This document shows, in pieces, positions 19,611-30,050 of a stretch of 64,000 nucleotides of DNA (position 1 is the first letter of the stretch; every line of letters starts with the position of its first letter). The notes beneath the pieces are model-generated. The model searched no databases. It was not told where the DNA came from and worked only from the letters and a program-made list of their open reading frames with translations. A program made the position numbers and the translations under genes. Source of the DNA: Luteimonas deserti (GTDB lineage: Bacteria; Pseudomonadota; Gammaproteobacteria; Xanthomonadales; Xanthomonadaceae); the NCBI RefSeq assembly GCF_013425765.1, contig NZ_JACCJZ010000017.1, forward strand, positions 432,684 through 496,683, in the 5' to 3' direction.

Positions 19611-19997
19611 TCAGCGGCGGCGGTTGCCGCGTTCGCGGGGCAGATTGCCGAACTTGCGCATTTCTTCGGCGAGCGCCTGGTCGCGATTGGGGAAGTAGTC
19701 GCCTTCCCAGCGCACCACCTGGTCGTTCTCGAAGAACACGGTGAAGTTGCGCACATCCGTGCGGCCGCTGCGGCCGACGCGTTCGCTGGCCGTGTAGTCC
19801 CAACGCTGGTGATGGAACGGATCGGCGATCGAGGGCGTGCCCAGCAGCGCTTCGACCTGCGGCTTGCCCATGCCGACCTGCAACTGCTCGGCCGCCGATT
19901 GCTCGATCAGGTTGCCCTGGTAGATCGGTTGCTTGTAGAGCACGGCGCAGCCGCTGGTGAGCAAGGCGAGCACCGGAACGAGAAGGAGTTTCTGCAT
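19611..19997 (-). CDS. bamE: outer membrane assembly lipoprotein BamE (OmlA)
   Basis: The 128-residue precursor has a lipoprotein signal (LALLTSGC, lipidated Cys17). The BamE fold follows, with YKQPIYQGNLIEQ, LQVGMGKPQVEALLGTPSIADPFH and RWDYTASER. BamE is a small subunit of the BAM complex that inserts beta-barrel proteins into the outer membrane. The C-terminal tail is Arg/Asn-rich (LPRERGNRRR). The ATG at 19997 gives the expected signal peptide. The gene is divergent from fur, the arrangement known in Xanthomonas and Pseudomonas (omlA-fur), with overlapping promoters. Confidence 0.95.
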   Translation of the reverse strand: MQKLLLVPVLALLTSGCAVLYKQPIYQGNLIEQSAAEQLQVGMGKPQVEALLGTPSIADPFHHQRWDYTASERVGRSGRTDVRNFTVFFENDQVVRWEGDYFPNRDQALAEEMRKFGNLPRERGNRRR

Positions 19998-20036
19998 GGA
20001 GACGTGGGCTCTACGTGGGGCTTCGGGACCGGGCCG

Positions 20037-20046
20037 ATGATACACT
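20037..20046. promoter_or_regulatory. overlapping divergent -10 elements of bamE and fur
   Basis: On the plus strand TGA-TACACT (TACACT at 20041-20046) is an extended -10 for fur. On the minus strand TATCAT (20042-20037) is a -10 for bamE. The two hexamers share two bases, so polymerases could not occupy both promoters at once. Confidence 0.5.
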
Positions 20047-20125
20047 CTGATGCACGCCGCGACGGGGCGCCCGCGCAGGTGGCGCTAAACCGCCAGTGAA
20101 CACCGGCCTGGATCTGGAGACATCG

Positions 20126-20530
20126 ATGGAATCGCTCGACCTGCGCAAGGCCGGCCTGAAAGTCACCCATCCGCGCATGCGGATCCTGCAACTGCTCGAG
20201 CAGCGCACGCCGCGCCAGCACCTCACCGCCGAAGACATCTACCGTCAGCTGCTGGAGCAGGGCGACGAGATCGGCCTGGCGACCGTGTATCGCGTCCTGA
20301 CCCAGTTCGAGGCCGCCGGCCTGGTGCTCAAGCACAATTTCGAGGGCGGGCACGCGGTCTACGAGCTCGATCGTGGCGGCCATCACGACCACATGGTGGA
20401 CGTGGACACCGGCAAGATCATCGAATTCGAGAGTGAAGAGATCGAGGCGCTGCAGCGTCAGATCGCCGAACGCTACGGCTACCAGCTCGAGGAACATTCG
20501 CTGGTGCTGTACGTGCGCAAGCGGCGCTGA
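20126..20530 (+). CDS. fur: ferric uptake regulator Fur
   Basis: The 134-residue iron-responsive repressor has an N-terminal winged helix (1-80; KVTHPRMRILQLLEQ and the recognition region EIGLATVYRVLTQFEAAGLV). The metal-binding dimerisation domain contains HHDH at 86-89 and ends with EEHSLVLYVRKRR. No cysteine occurs anywhere in the protein, so the CxxC structural zinc site of E. coli Fur is absent. The ATG at 20126 has GGAG upstream; a GTG ten codons earlier also lies in frame. It is expected to repress iron uptake genes when Fe(II) is plentiful, but none is in this window. Confidence 0.96.
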   Translation: MESLDLRKAGLKVTHPRMRILQLLEQRTPRQHLTAEDIYRQLLEQGDEIGLATVYRVLTQFEAAGLVLKHNFEGGHAVYELDRGGHHDHMVDVDTGKIIEFESEEIEALQRQIAERYGYQLEEHSLVLYVRKRR

Positions 20531-20564
20531 CGCGCCGCGGGCACCGGCGCGTCGCAGCCCGGTG

Positions 20565-22229
20565 TCAGGTGTCGGCCAGCAGCCGGCGCGCTGCAGCGCG
20601 CGCCTCGCTGCTCACCTCGACGCCGCCCAACATCCTCGCGAGCTCTTCGGCGCGCGCCGCTTCGTCGAGCAGGCTCACCCGGCTTTCCGTCGCGCCCGAA
20701 CTGGCGGCCTTGTGCACGCGGTAGTGCGCATGGCCCTTGGCCGCCACCTGGGGCAGGTGGGTCACGCACAGCACCTGCCGGTTCTCGCCGAGCGCACGCA
20801 GCTTGCGTCCGACGATGTCGGCCACCGCACCGCCGATGCCCGAGTCCACCTCGTCGAACACCATCGTCGGGACCGCGTCGTGGCCGAGTGCGGCCACTTC
20901 GATCGCAAGCGAGATACGTGAGAGCTCGCCACCGGAGGCGACCTTGCGCAGCGGGCGGGGCGGCTGGCCGGCATTGGCCGACACCATGAATTCCACCCGC
21001 TCCGCGCCCAGCGGGTCGGGCCGGGGGTGGTCCACCGGTTCGAATGCGACATCGAACACGCCGCCGCCCATGCCCAGCTCGTGGATCAGCCCGGTGGTGG
21101 CCTTGGCCAGCGCCTTGCCGGCCTTGCGCCGGGCCGCGCCGAGCCGGGCGGCCGCCTGCCGCCAGCGGTCGAAGGCCGCGTTGATTTCGCCGTCCAGTGC
21201 TCGCAGACGGTCGTCCGCACCTTCCAGCTGCTCGAGCTCGGCCGTCAGCCGGGTCTGCACATCGGCCAGACCCTCCGGCGTGACCCGGTGCTTGCGCGCC
21301 AGCTCGTGCAGGCGCGCCAGGCGGTGCTCGAACGCGGCGAGCTGGTCGGGATCGATGTCGAGGTCGTCGCGGACCTGTTCCAGCACGCGCGTGGCCTCGT
21401 CGAGCTGGATGACCGCAGCGTCGAGCAGGGCGTCCACCTCGCCGAGCTTCGGCTCGTGACCGCGCATGCGCCCCAGCTCGCTGCGCAGGGCGTGCAGCGC
21501 CTGGGGAAGCCCCAGCGCATCTTCGCCGCGCATGCGTTCGAGCGCCGAGTCGCAGGTCTGGATCAGCCCGGCCGCGTTCGCATGCCGGCGATGCGATGCG
21601 AACAGGGCGTCGATGGCGTCCGGGTCCAGCGGCTCGCCGTCGAGCTCGGACAGCTGGTGCCGCAGCCAGTCGCGGCGCTCGGCCACGTCGCCGATGCCGG
21701 CCAGGGTTTCGCGCTCCTCGTGCAACGCCCGCCATTGGCTGGCGGCTGCGCGCACGGCCGAGAGCAGGGCCGCATTGCCGGCCTGGGCATCGAGCAGGGC
21801 GAGCTGGCTGGCCCGCGCGAGCAGGGCCTGATGTTCGTGTTGACCATGGATTTCCACCAGACGCCCCGCCAGCTCGCCCAACTGGGCGATGGTCGCGGGT
21901 CGACCGTTGATCCATGCCCGCGAACCGCCGTCGGCGCGCAACGTGCGCCGCAGCTGGCAGGCGGCGTCCTCGTCGAACTCGTTGTCGCGCAGCCATTGCA
22001 GCGCAGGCGCGGCGTCGCCGAGCGTGAATTCGGCATGCAGCTCGGCCCGCTCGGCGCCATGGCGCACGATGCCGCTGTCGGCACGCTGGCCCGACAGGAA
22101 GCCGAGCGCGTCGACCAGCAGCGACTTGCCGGCGCCGGTCTCGCCCGAGATGACGGTGAGCCCCGGACCGAACTCGAGGTCGGTGGCGGTGGCGACGGCG
22201 AAGTTGCGGATGGCGAGGTGGGTCAGCAT
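20565..22229 (-). CDS. recN: DNA repair protein RecN
   Basis: The 554-residue SMC-like ATPase acts in recombinational repair of double-strand breaks. The N-terminal Walker A (GETGAGKS, residues 29-36) follows FAVATATDLEFGPGLTVISG. A long central coiled-coil region (about 160-360) leads to the signature KVASGGELSRISLAIE and Walker B (PTMVFDEVDSGIGG). RecN recruits to breaks and holds DNA ends together. In many bacteria recN is LexA-regulated, but I saw no clear LexA box upstream. The ATG at 22229 (MLTHLAIRNFAV) is the conserved start. It is divergent from hrcA. Confidence 0.96.
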   Translation of the reverse strand: MLTHLAIRNFAVATATDLEFGPGLTVISGETGAGKSLLVDALGFLSGQRADSGIVRHGAERAELHAEFTLGDAAPALQWLRDNEFDEDAACQLRRTLRADGGSRAWINGRPATIAQLGELAGRLVEIHGQHEHQALLARASQLALLDAQAGNAALLSAVRAAASQWRALHEERETLAGIGDVAERRDWLRHQLSELDGEPLDPDAIDALFASHRRHANAAGLIQTCDSALERMRGEDALGLPQALHALRSELGRMRGHEPKLGEVDALLDAAVIQLDEATRVLEQVRDDLDIDPDQLAAFEHRLARLHELARKHRVTPEGLADVQTRLTAELEQLEGADDRLRALDGEINAAFDRWRQAAARLGAARRKAGKALAKATTGLIHELGMGGGVFDVAFEPVDHPRPDPLGAERVEFMVSANAGQPPRPLRKVASGGELSRISLAIEVAALGHDAVPTMVFDEVDSGIGGAVADIVGRKLRALGENRQVLCVTHLPQVAAKGHAHYRVHKAASSGATESRVSLLDEAARAEELARMLGGVEVSSEARAAARRLLADT

Positions 22230-22271
22230 CGGCGGGATTGTGCCTTGGTGGTGGGCGCGCGTGTAGCCGCG

Positions 22272-22295
22272 CTTGATGCCACTGCGCCGTCTCAT
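22272..22295 (+). promoter_or_regulatory. possible sigma-32 promoter upstream of hrcA
   Basis: CTTGAT, a 13-base spacer and CTCAT resemble the heat-shock consensus CTTGAA-N13-CCCCAT with two changes. It lies about 50 bases before the hrcA start. No CIRCE inverted repeat (TTAGCACTC-N9-GAGTGCTAA) is visible here. Confidence 0.35.
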
Positions 22296-22345
22296 GCGTC
22301 GAGACCGTGCTTGCATCGCCCGGGTGGGGGCCGTATACCGCGTGC

Positions 22346-23398
22346 ATGCCGTCCCATGCCGACCACCCGCTCGACGCCCGGGCCCGCCAGTTGCTGCGCA
22401 CCCTGATCGCGCGGCACATCCGTGACGGCGAACCCGTGGGCTCGCAGACGCTGGCGCGCCATGCCGGGCTGGACGTGAGTCCCGCGACCATCCGCAACAT
22501 CCTCGCCGATCTCGAGGACGCCGGTCTGCTGGCCTCCCCGCATACATCCGCGGGGCGTGTGCCCACGAATCAGGGATACCGGGTGTTCGTGGACTCGCTG
22601 CTCCAGGTCAAGCCCCTGCGCGAGCAGGAGCTGATCCGCCTGCGTGGTGAGCTGAGCGCGGGCGGCGGCCACCAGTCGCTGCTCGGCAGCGCTTCGGAGC
22701 TGGTCTCGGCGATGACCCATTTCGTCGGCGTGGTTTCGGTGCCGCGGCGCGAGCAGCTCGCGTTCCGGCATATCGACTTCGTCCCGCTGGACGGCCAGCG
22801 GGTGATGGCGATCATCGTCTTCGCAGACCACGAGGTGCAGAACCGGATCTTCCAGACCCGGCGCAGTTTCGACGCCGGCGAACTCGAACGCGTCGCCAAT
22901 TATCTCAACCAGCATTGCGCCGGACGACCGCTGGCCGAGATCCGTGCGGCCCTGGTGGAAGACCTGCGCAGCGCCCGGGACGAGATGGAAGCGCTGCTGT
23001 CGCAGACGGTGGAGCTGGCCGAACAGGCGCTCGTTCCCGGCGACGACGACGTGGTGCTGGCCGGGCAGAACCGCCTGATCGGCGTGCAGGACCTGTCGGA
23101 TCTCGACCGCCTGCGCGAACTGTTCGAGGCGTTCGCGCGCAAGCGCGAAATCCTGCAACTGCTCGAGCGGACGATCCACGCTCCAGGGGTGCGGATCTTC
23201 ATCGGCGAAGAGACCGGCCTGGCGCCGCTCGAGGGGATGTCACTGGTCACCGCGCCGTACACGGCGGGTGGACGCACGCTCGGCGTGCTCGGGGTGATCG
23301 GCCCGACCCGGATGGCCTACGACCGGGTGATTCCCGTGGTCCAGGCGACCGCCAGCCTGCTCGGTGCCGCCTTGAATCCGGATTCCGCGGCCCCATAG
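22346..23398 (+). CDS. hrcA: heat-inducible transcription repressor HrcA
   Basis: The 350-residue repressor binds CIRCE operators, usually upstream of groESL. The N-terminal winged helix has GEPVGSQTLARHAGLDVSPA, TIRNILADLEDAGLL and PHTSAGRVPTNQGYRVFVDS. The GAF-like middle and the C-terminal part (HAPGVRIFIGEETG...MSLVTAPYTAGGRTLGVLGV, IGPTRMAYDRVIP) complete the family pattern. HrcA depends on GroEL for folding. The ATG at 22346 is chosen over an upstream in-frame codon at 22307 because family homology starts there. The gene leads the hrcA-grpE-dnaK-dnaJ cluster. Confidence 0.96.
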   Translation: MPSHADHPLDARARQLLRTLIARHIRDGEPVGSQTLARHAGLDVSPATIRNILADLEDAGLLASPHTSAGRVPTNQGYRVFVDSLLQVKPLREQELIRLRGELSAGGGHQSLLGSASELVSAMTHFVGVVSVPRREQLAFRHIDFVPLDGQRVMAIIVFADHEVQNRIFQTRRSFDAGELERVANYLNQHCAGRPLAEIRAALVEDLRSARDEMEALLSQTVELAEQALVPGDDDVVLAGQNRLIGVQDLSDLDRLRELFEAFARKREILQLLERTIHAPGVRIFIGEETGLAPLEGMSLVTAPYTAGGRTLGVLGVIGPTRMAYDRVIPVVQATASLLGAALNPDSAAP

Positions 23399-23439
23399 CG
23401 GGTTGGGTCGGCGGCCAGACGCCCGCCCCGGAACCCGAT

Positions 23440-23982
23440 ATGACCCAGGAACAGCACGAGTCCACGCCCTCCAACCCCGACCCGGCCGAGGGCGCGCCGG
23501 ATGCGGCCAGCGACAGCGTCGAGGCGCAGCTGGCCGAGCAGATCGAGCTGCTGAAAGCGGAAGTCGAGCAGGCGCGCGCCCAGGGCCTGCTCGAACGCGC
23601 CGATCTCGAGAACCAGCGCAAGCGTCTCGCGCGCGAGATCGAATCCGCGCGACGCTTCGCCAACGAGCGGCTGCTGTCGGCGCTGGTGCCGGTGTTCGAT
23701 GCGTTGGAAGCGGGACTCGCCAACGCCTCCGATGCCGACCCGCTGCGCGCGGGCATGGAGCTCACCCTGCGCGAGCTGGCGCGCGCCACCGAGGCCAACG
23801 GCCTGTCGACGCTGGCGCCCGCGCCCGGCGACCCGTTCAACCCCGAGCATCACCAGGCGATGAGCATCGTCGAGGTGCCGGGCGTGCCGCCGGGTGCGGT
23901 GGCCCAGGTGTTCCAGAAGGGCTACCTGCTCAACGAACGCCTGCTGCGCCCGGCGATGGTGGCCGTGGCCAAAGCCGACTGA
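23440..23982 (+). CDS. grpE: nucleotide exchange factor GrpE
   Basis: The 180-residue cochaperone releases ADP from DnaK. A disordered acidic N terminus (1-35) is followed by the long dimer helix (about 36-85, LKAEVEQARAQGLLERADLE). The C-terminal beta domain contains PFNPEHHQAMSIVEVPGVPP and VFQKGYLLNERLLRPAMVAV. The ATG at 23440 lies 41 bases after hrcA with no terminator between, so the two are co-transcribed. Confidence 0.96.
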   Translation: MTQEQHESTPSNPDPAEGAPDAASDSVEAQLAEQIELLKAEVEQARAQGLLERADLENQRKRLAREIESARRFANERLLSALVPVFDALEAGLANASDADPLRAGMELTLRELARATEANGLSTLAPAPGDPFNPEHHQAMSIVEVPGVPPGAVAQVFQKGYLLNERLLRPAMVAVAKAD

Positions 23983-24019
23983 GCGGCGACGGGCCCACCC
24001 GTTCCGATGCGCGACGCCG

Positions 24020-24048
24020 CTTGAACGCTGTGTTGCGTGTCCCCAGAT
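24020..24048 (+). promoter_or_regulatory. sigma-32 heat-shock promoter of dnaK
   Basis: CTTGAA (24020-24025) and CCCCAGAT (24041-24048) are separated by 15 bases, a close match to the sigma-32 consensus. It lies about 58 bases before the dnaK ATG, giving dnaK its own heat-inducible start inside the operon. Confidence 0.75.
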
Positions 24049-24105
24049 CACGGACATCGACGGCCCACGCCGTCCCCTGAACAACATTCCAGAGGAAACA
24101 CTGCA

Positions 24106-26025
<1,920 letters not shown>

Positions 26026-26052
26026 TCGTCTTCAGGCAGGCGTGTGAGGAAG

Positions 26053-26077
26053 AAGCGGAGTCTCGACTCCGCTTTTT
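26053..26077 (+). terminator. Rho-independent terminator between dnaK and dnaJ
   Basis: AGCGGAGT and ACTCCGCT form an 8-bp stem around CTCG, followed by TTTTT-like T-run. Complete termination would cut dnaJ off, so partial read-through or a separate dnaJ promoter is expected. Confidence 0.85.
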
Positions 26078-26137
26078 CCGTCGCGGTGCGCCGGCGCGCG
26101 GTTTCGAATCACCTGATGGATCACGATTGACGGCCCT

Positions 26138-27271
26138 ATGAGCAAACGCGATTACTACGAAGTGCTGGGCGTCACCCGCAGCGCCACCGAGGACGAGCTG
26201 AAGAAGGCGTACCGGCGTTGCGCGATGAAGCACCACCCCGACCGCAATCCGGGGGACGCGGCTGCCGAGGCTGCGTTCAAGGAGTGCAAGGAGGCCTACG
26301 AGGTCCTCTCGGACGGTGGCAAGCGCCGCATGTACGACCAGCACGGGCATGCGGCGTTCGAGCACGGCATGGGCGGCGGCAATGCCGGACCCGGGTTCGG
26401 CGGCGCCGACATGGGTGACATCTTCGGCGACATCTTCGGCAACATCTTCGGCGGGGGAGCGCGCGGCGGCAGTCGCCGGGGTGCCGACGTCGGGTATGTG
26501 ATGGAGCTGGACCTCGAGGAGGCGGTGGCCGGCGTCGAGAAGCGCATCGAGCTGCCCACGCTCGCGCTGTGCGACGAATGCGACGGCAGCGGGTCGGAGG
26601 ACGGCAAGCGCGAAACCTGCGCCACCTGCGCCGGACGCGGTCAGGTGCGCATGCAGCGCGGCATCTTCACGATGCAGCAGACCTGTCCGCACTGCGCAGG
26701 GCAGGGCCAGATCATCGCCCATCCCTGCTCGCGCTGCCGCGGCGCCGGACGCGTCGAGGACGAGAAGGTGCTGTCGGTGAAGATTCCGGCAGGCGTGGAC
26801 TCCGGCGACCGGATCCGGCTGTCGGGCGAGGGCGAAGCCGGCCCGGCGGGCTCGCCACCGGGTGACTTGTTCGTCGAGGTCCGCGTGCGGCCGCACGACA
26901 TCTTCCAGCGTGACGGCGACGATCTGCACTGCGAGGTGCCCGTGCGGATTTCGCAGGCCGCCCTCGGGTCGACGGTGCGCGTGCCCACCCTCGGCGGCGA
27001 GGCGGAGATCCGTGTACCGGCGGAAACCCAGACCGGCAAGGTGTTCCGTTTGCGCGACAAGGGCGTCAAGTCGGTGCGCAGCCGCGCGCCGGGCGACCTG
27101 TACTGCAAGGTCGTGGTGGAAACGCCGGTCAACCTGACCGCCGAGCAGCGCGATCTGCTGGAGCGGTTCGAAGGTACGTTCACCAGCGACAATGCGCGAC
27201 GTCATTCACCGCGCTCGAGTACCTTCATCGACGGGGTGAAAGGGTTCTGGGACCGTATGACCTCGTCCTGA
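26138..27271 (+). CDS. dnaJ: chaperone protein DnaJ (Hsp40)
   Basis: The 377-residue type I Hsp40 has an N-terminal J domain with the HPD motif in [11 protein letters not shown] Gly/Phe-rich linker (about 75-115, [16 protein letters not shown]) follows, then four zinc-binding CxxCxGxG repeats ([32 protein letters not shown]). The C-terminal substrate domains include [20 protein letters not shown] and [11 protein letters not shown]. It stimulates DnaK ATPase and delivers substrates. The ATG is at 26138. A terminator follows 26 bases after the stop. Confidence 0.98.
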   Translation: MSKRDYYEVLGVTRSATEDELKKAYRRCAMKHHPDRNPGDAAAEAAFKECKEAYEVLSDGGKRRMYDQHGHAAFEHGMGGGNAGPGFGGADMGDIFGDIFGNIFGGGARGGSRRGADVGYVMELDLEEAVAGVEKRIELPTLALCDECDGSGSEDGKRETCATCAGRGQVRMQRGIFTMQQTCPHCAGQGQIIAHPCSRCRGAGRVEDEKVLSVKIPAGVDSGDRIRLSGEGEAGPAGSPPGDLFVEVRVRPHDIFQRDGDDLHCEVPVRISQAALGSTVRVPTLGGEAEIRVPAETQTGKVFRLRDKGVKSVRSRAPGDLYCKVVVETPVNLTAEQRDLLERFEGTFTSDNARRHSPRSSTFIDGVKGFWDRMTSS

Positions 27272-27296
27272 TCCCTCCCGTCATGTGGTGATCGCT

Positions 27297-27328
27297 CGAT
27301 GCCCGGTGCTTGCCGGGCATCGTCGTTT
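27297..27328 (+). terminator. Rho-independent terminator of dnaJ
   Basis: CGATGCCCGG pairs perfectly with CCGGGCATCG around a six-base loop, followed by TCGTTTT. It closes the heat-shock cluster. Confidence 0.8.
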
Positions 27329-27387
27329 TCCGGCTCATGGTCGGAGGACCGGCGTCGCGGGCTAGGCCGGTGCGGGCCCTGGCGAGG

Positions 27388-27645
27388 TGTCGATAAGCGT
27401 GTGGATAAATGCGCCAAGTGGCCGCGACCGCTCGAATTCCCGAGCGTGACCGGCGTCTCGTCCTCATCCTGCGCGTCCCGTCGGCCGACCTGGACTCATG
27501 CAGCGGACGGCTGGCGTCGGATCGCGTGGTGACGCGGTTGCCGAGGCACATCCGGGCTGCCGTGCTTGACGCGGGCCGATCGGAGGGCTAGCGACTCCGC
27601 TGTCCACACCCGGTGTGGATGGGCCGTTGACAAAGGTGTGGATAA
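27388..27645. repeat. cluster of DnaA-box-like 9-mers between dnaJ and dapB
   Basis: The sequence TGTGGATAA, the reverse complement of the consensus DnaA box TTATCCACA, occurs perfectly twice (27400-27408 and 27637-27645). TGTCGATAA at 27388-27396 differs by one base, and TGTGGATGG (27614-27622) and CTGTCCACA (27600-27608, opposite orientation) differ by two. An AT-rich patch GAAAATTT follows near 27687. The rest of the 790-base interval (27272-28063) contains no gene I can support. The function is inferred only from the motif. Confidence 0.55.
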
Positions 27646-27998
27646 GCGGCGGCAACCGCGTCGAGACGCCCCTCGGTCGAGCCGGTGAAAATTTGGCCAA
27701 CCTGCCGTCCGGGCCTGGACGCCGGGCTTGCGCCGCGCAGGCCGCCGTGCCTTACCCGCCGCCGGAGCGCGTTGCGGAGTCGGGCGCAACGTCGTCAGCC
27801 ACGCCTTGCGCACCGCGGCCTGATCTCCTCGCGCCCGTCCTGGGCGATTCCCTGCGAGCCGCTTCGGGCGAGCCGTGCGGTCCGGGCCGGCGGCCGCACT
27901 CCGGATGCGACCCGGACTGCAGACACGTCGGCGCCGCCCGGAGGCCCGCGGCGGATCGCTTCGCACCGGCCGGTCGATCGCGGGCGCATCCGCGCCGC

Positions 27999-28004
27999 TA
28001 GAAT
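27999..28004 (+). promoter_or_regulatory. -10 promoter element of dapB
   Basis: TAGAAT preceded by GCC lies about 60 bases before the dapB GTG, giving a leader of roughly 50 bases. The same hexamer occurs before prfB in this window. Confidence 0.5.
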
Positions 28005-28063
28005 GCCGGCATGATCTCGACGCAAACGTTTCCATCCTGTCGTCCCGCCTGCGCGGTGGTGTC

Positions 28064-28795
28064 GTGACGCCCGTGCGTATCCTCGTGCACGGCGCATCCG
28101 GGCGCATGGGCCAGGCCCTGCTGCGCCTCGCGCGCGCACGTTCCGACCTGGAGGTCGTTGCAGCGGTCGCCGGCAGCGCACCGCGCCAGCGCGTCGTGGA
28201 CGGCGTCCCGCATTTCGCGGCCTCCGAGCTCGGCGGCGTGCCCACCTTCGACGTCGCGGTCGACTTCAGCCTTCCCGACGGGTTGCGCCCGGTCCTCGCT
28301 GTGTGCGAGCGGCGCGGGGCGGCGTTCGTGTCCGGCACGACCGGCCTGTCCGATGACCAGTGCGAAGCGCTCGATACGGCGGCGACGCGGATCCCGCTGG
28401 TGTGGGCATCCAACTTCAGCCTCGGCGTGGCCGTGCTGCAGGATCTGGTGCGGCGCGCGGCGGGCCTGTTGCCGGGCTGGGATTGCGACATCGTCGAATC
28501 CCACCACACGCGCAAGGTCGATGCGCCCTCCGGAACCGCGCTGACCCTCGGGGAGGCGGCGGCGGAGCAGGGTGCGCATCCCCGTTACGCGTCGCTACGT
28601 GCAGGCGATATCGTCGGCGAACACCTCGTCCAGTTCACCACCCGGGGCGAACGCATCGAGCTGATCCATCGGGCCGGCGACCGCGACATTTTTGCCGCAG
28701 GCGCCCTGCATGTGGCCCAGCGCCTGGCCGGACGCGCCCCGCGCCGCTACCAGGTGGCCGATCTGCTGGCCGCCACCGAGGCGCCTTTGCCCTGA
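28064..28795 (+). CDS. dapB: 4-hydroxy-tetrahydrodipicolinate reductase DapB
   Basis: The 243-residue NAD(P)H-dependent enzyme of the diaminopimelate/lysine pathway supplies cell-wall peptides and lysine. The nucleotide-binding loop is VHGASGRMGQALLRLA near the N terminus. SGTTGLSDDQ and the catalytic segment ESHHTRKVDAPSGTAL are present, and FTTRGERIELIHRAGDRDIFAAGAL closes the fold. No ATG is available; the GTG at 28064 (first residues V-T-P-V-R-I-L) puts the Rossmann strand in the right place. The protein is slightly shorter than E. coli DapB (273). It is followed by carA, as in xanthomonads. Confidence 0.95.
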   Translation: MTPVRILVHGASGRMGQALLRLARARSDLEVVAAVAGSAPRQRVVDGVPHFAASELGGVPTFDVAVDFSLPDGLRPVLAVCERRGAAFVSGTTGLSDDQCEALDTAATRIPLVWASNFSLGVAVLQDLVRRAAGLLPGWDCDIVESHHTRKVDAPSGTALTLGEAAAEQGAHPRYASLRAGDIVGEHLVQFTTRGERIELIHRAGDRDIFAAGALHVAQRLAGRAPRRYQVADLLAATEAPLP

Positions 28796-28836
28796 ACCGT
28801 GCGCGCGTGACGCTGGCGCAGCGCAGGCCGCGCCGG

Positions 28837-28842
28837 TACAAT
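28837..28842 (+). promoter_or_regulatory. -10 promoter element of carA
   Basis: TACAAT, with a weak TGGCGC -35 candidate 17 bases upstream, lies about 84 bases before the carA GTG. The long leader leaves room for arginine or pyrimidine control, which I cannot identify. Confidence 0.4.
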
Positions 28843-28925
28843 TCTCGCTCGCCTGAACCCCAAACCTCCGGACCGGTTTCCACCGTTCTGGCGGTTTCCT
28901 GCAACCTGACGTAGGCGAAGACCTC

Positions 28926-30050
28926 GTGACCGAAACCGCAATCCTCGTCCTTGAAGACGGCACCGTATTCGAGGGCGTCTCCGTGGGCGCGACCGGCCTG
29001 TCGGTCGGCGAAGTGGTGTTCAACACCGCGATGACCGGCTACCAGGAAGTGCTGACCGATCCGTCGTATGCGCGGCAGCTGGTGACGCTGACCTATCCGC
29101 ACATCGGCAACACCGGCTGCACCGACCAGGACGACGAAGCATCGAAGGTCTGGGCGTCGGGCCTGATCGTGCGCAACGTGCCGCGCCGTCCGAGCAGCTG
29201 GCGCAGCCGGGTGTCGCTGCAGGACTGGTTGCGTACGCGCGGCATCGTCGCGATCTCCGAGATCGACACCCGCAAGCTGACGCGCCTGCTGCGCGACCGC
29301 GGCTCGATGAACGGCGCAGTGATGGCCGGCGACATCGACGTCGATGCCGCGCTCGAGGCCGCACGCAAGTTCCCCGGCCTCAAGGGCATGGACCTCGCGA
29401 AGGTGGTCAGCACCCCCGACCGCTATACCTGGACCGACGGCCAGCTCGACCTCGACGCCAACGCCTTCGTGCAGGCGGCGCCGAAGTTCAAGGTCGTCGC
29501 CTACGATTTCGGCGTGAAGCACAACATCCTGCGCATGCTGGCCGAGCGCGGTTGCGAACTGACCGTGGTCCCGGCGCAGACGCCGGCCGCCGAGGTGCTG
29601 CAGATGCAGCCCGACGGCGTGTTCCTCGCCAACGGTCCCGGAGATCCCGCGCCCTGCGACTACGCGATCGACGCCATCCGCGGGTTCATCGACGCCAAGA
29701 TTCCGACCTTCGGCATCTGCCTCGGACATCAGCTGCTGGCACTGGCCGCCGGCGCGCAGACAGTGAAGATGCCGCACGGCCATCACGGCGCCAATCATCC
29801 GGTGCAGGATCTCGATTCGGGTCAGGTGTTGATCACCTCGCAGAACCACGGGTTCGCGGTCGACGAGAGTACGTTGCCTGCCAACGTTCGCGTCACGCAC
29901 CGGTCGCTGTTCGATGGCAGCAACCAGGGCATCGAGCTGATCGATGCCCCCGCGTTCTCGTTCCAGGGCCATCCGGAAGCGAGTCCCGGTCCGCACGACG
30001 TCGCGCCGCTGTTCGACCGCTTCGTCGCGTCGCTCGGACGCGCGGCGTGA
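28926..30050 (+). CDS. carA: carbamoyl-phosphate synthase small subunit CarA
   Basis: The 374-residue glutaminase subunit passes ammonia to CarB for carbamoyl phosphate, used for arginine and pyrimidine synthesis. The N-terminal domain has [39 protein letters not shown] and [20 protein letters not shown]. The class I amidotransferase domain has the nucleophile cysteine in [16 protein letters not shown] and the His-Glu pair in [12 protein letters not shown]. The start is GTG at 28926. The stop overlaps the GTG of an exported-protein gene that separates carA from carB. Confidence 0.97.
   Translation: MTETAILVLEDGTVFEGVSVGATGLSVGEVVFNTAMTGYQEVLTDPSYARQLVTLTYPHIGNTGCTDQDDEASKVWASGLIVRNVPRRPSSWRSRVSLQDWLRTRGIVAISEIDTRKLTRLLRDRGSMNGAVMAGDIDVDAALEAARKFPGLKGMDLAKVVSTPDRYTWTDGQLDLDANAFVQAAPKFKVVAYDFGVKHNILRMLAERGCELTVVPAQTPAAEVLQMQPDGVFLANGPGDPAPCDYAIDAIRGFIDAKIPTFGICLGHQLLALAAGAQTVKMPHGHHGANHPVQDLDSGQVLITSQNHGFAVDESTLPANVRVTHRSLFDGSNQGIELIDAPAFSFQGHPEASPGPHDVAPLFDRFVASLGRAA

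Noticed and set aside
27388..27700. Replication origin (oriC) at the DnaA-box cluster
   Set aside because: No dnaA, dnaN or gidA gene is adjacent and the boxes are too few for a typical origin; a regulatory or titration role is more cautious.
27496..28515. 339-codon minus-strand frame spanning the dnaJ-dapB gap
   Set aside because: It overlaps dapB in antisense, is Arg/Ser/Thr-rich and resembles nothing; it cannot be supported as a gene.
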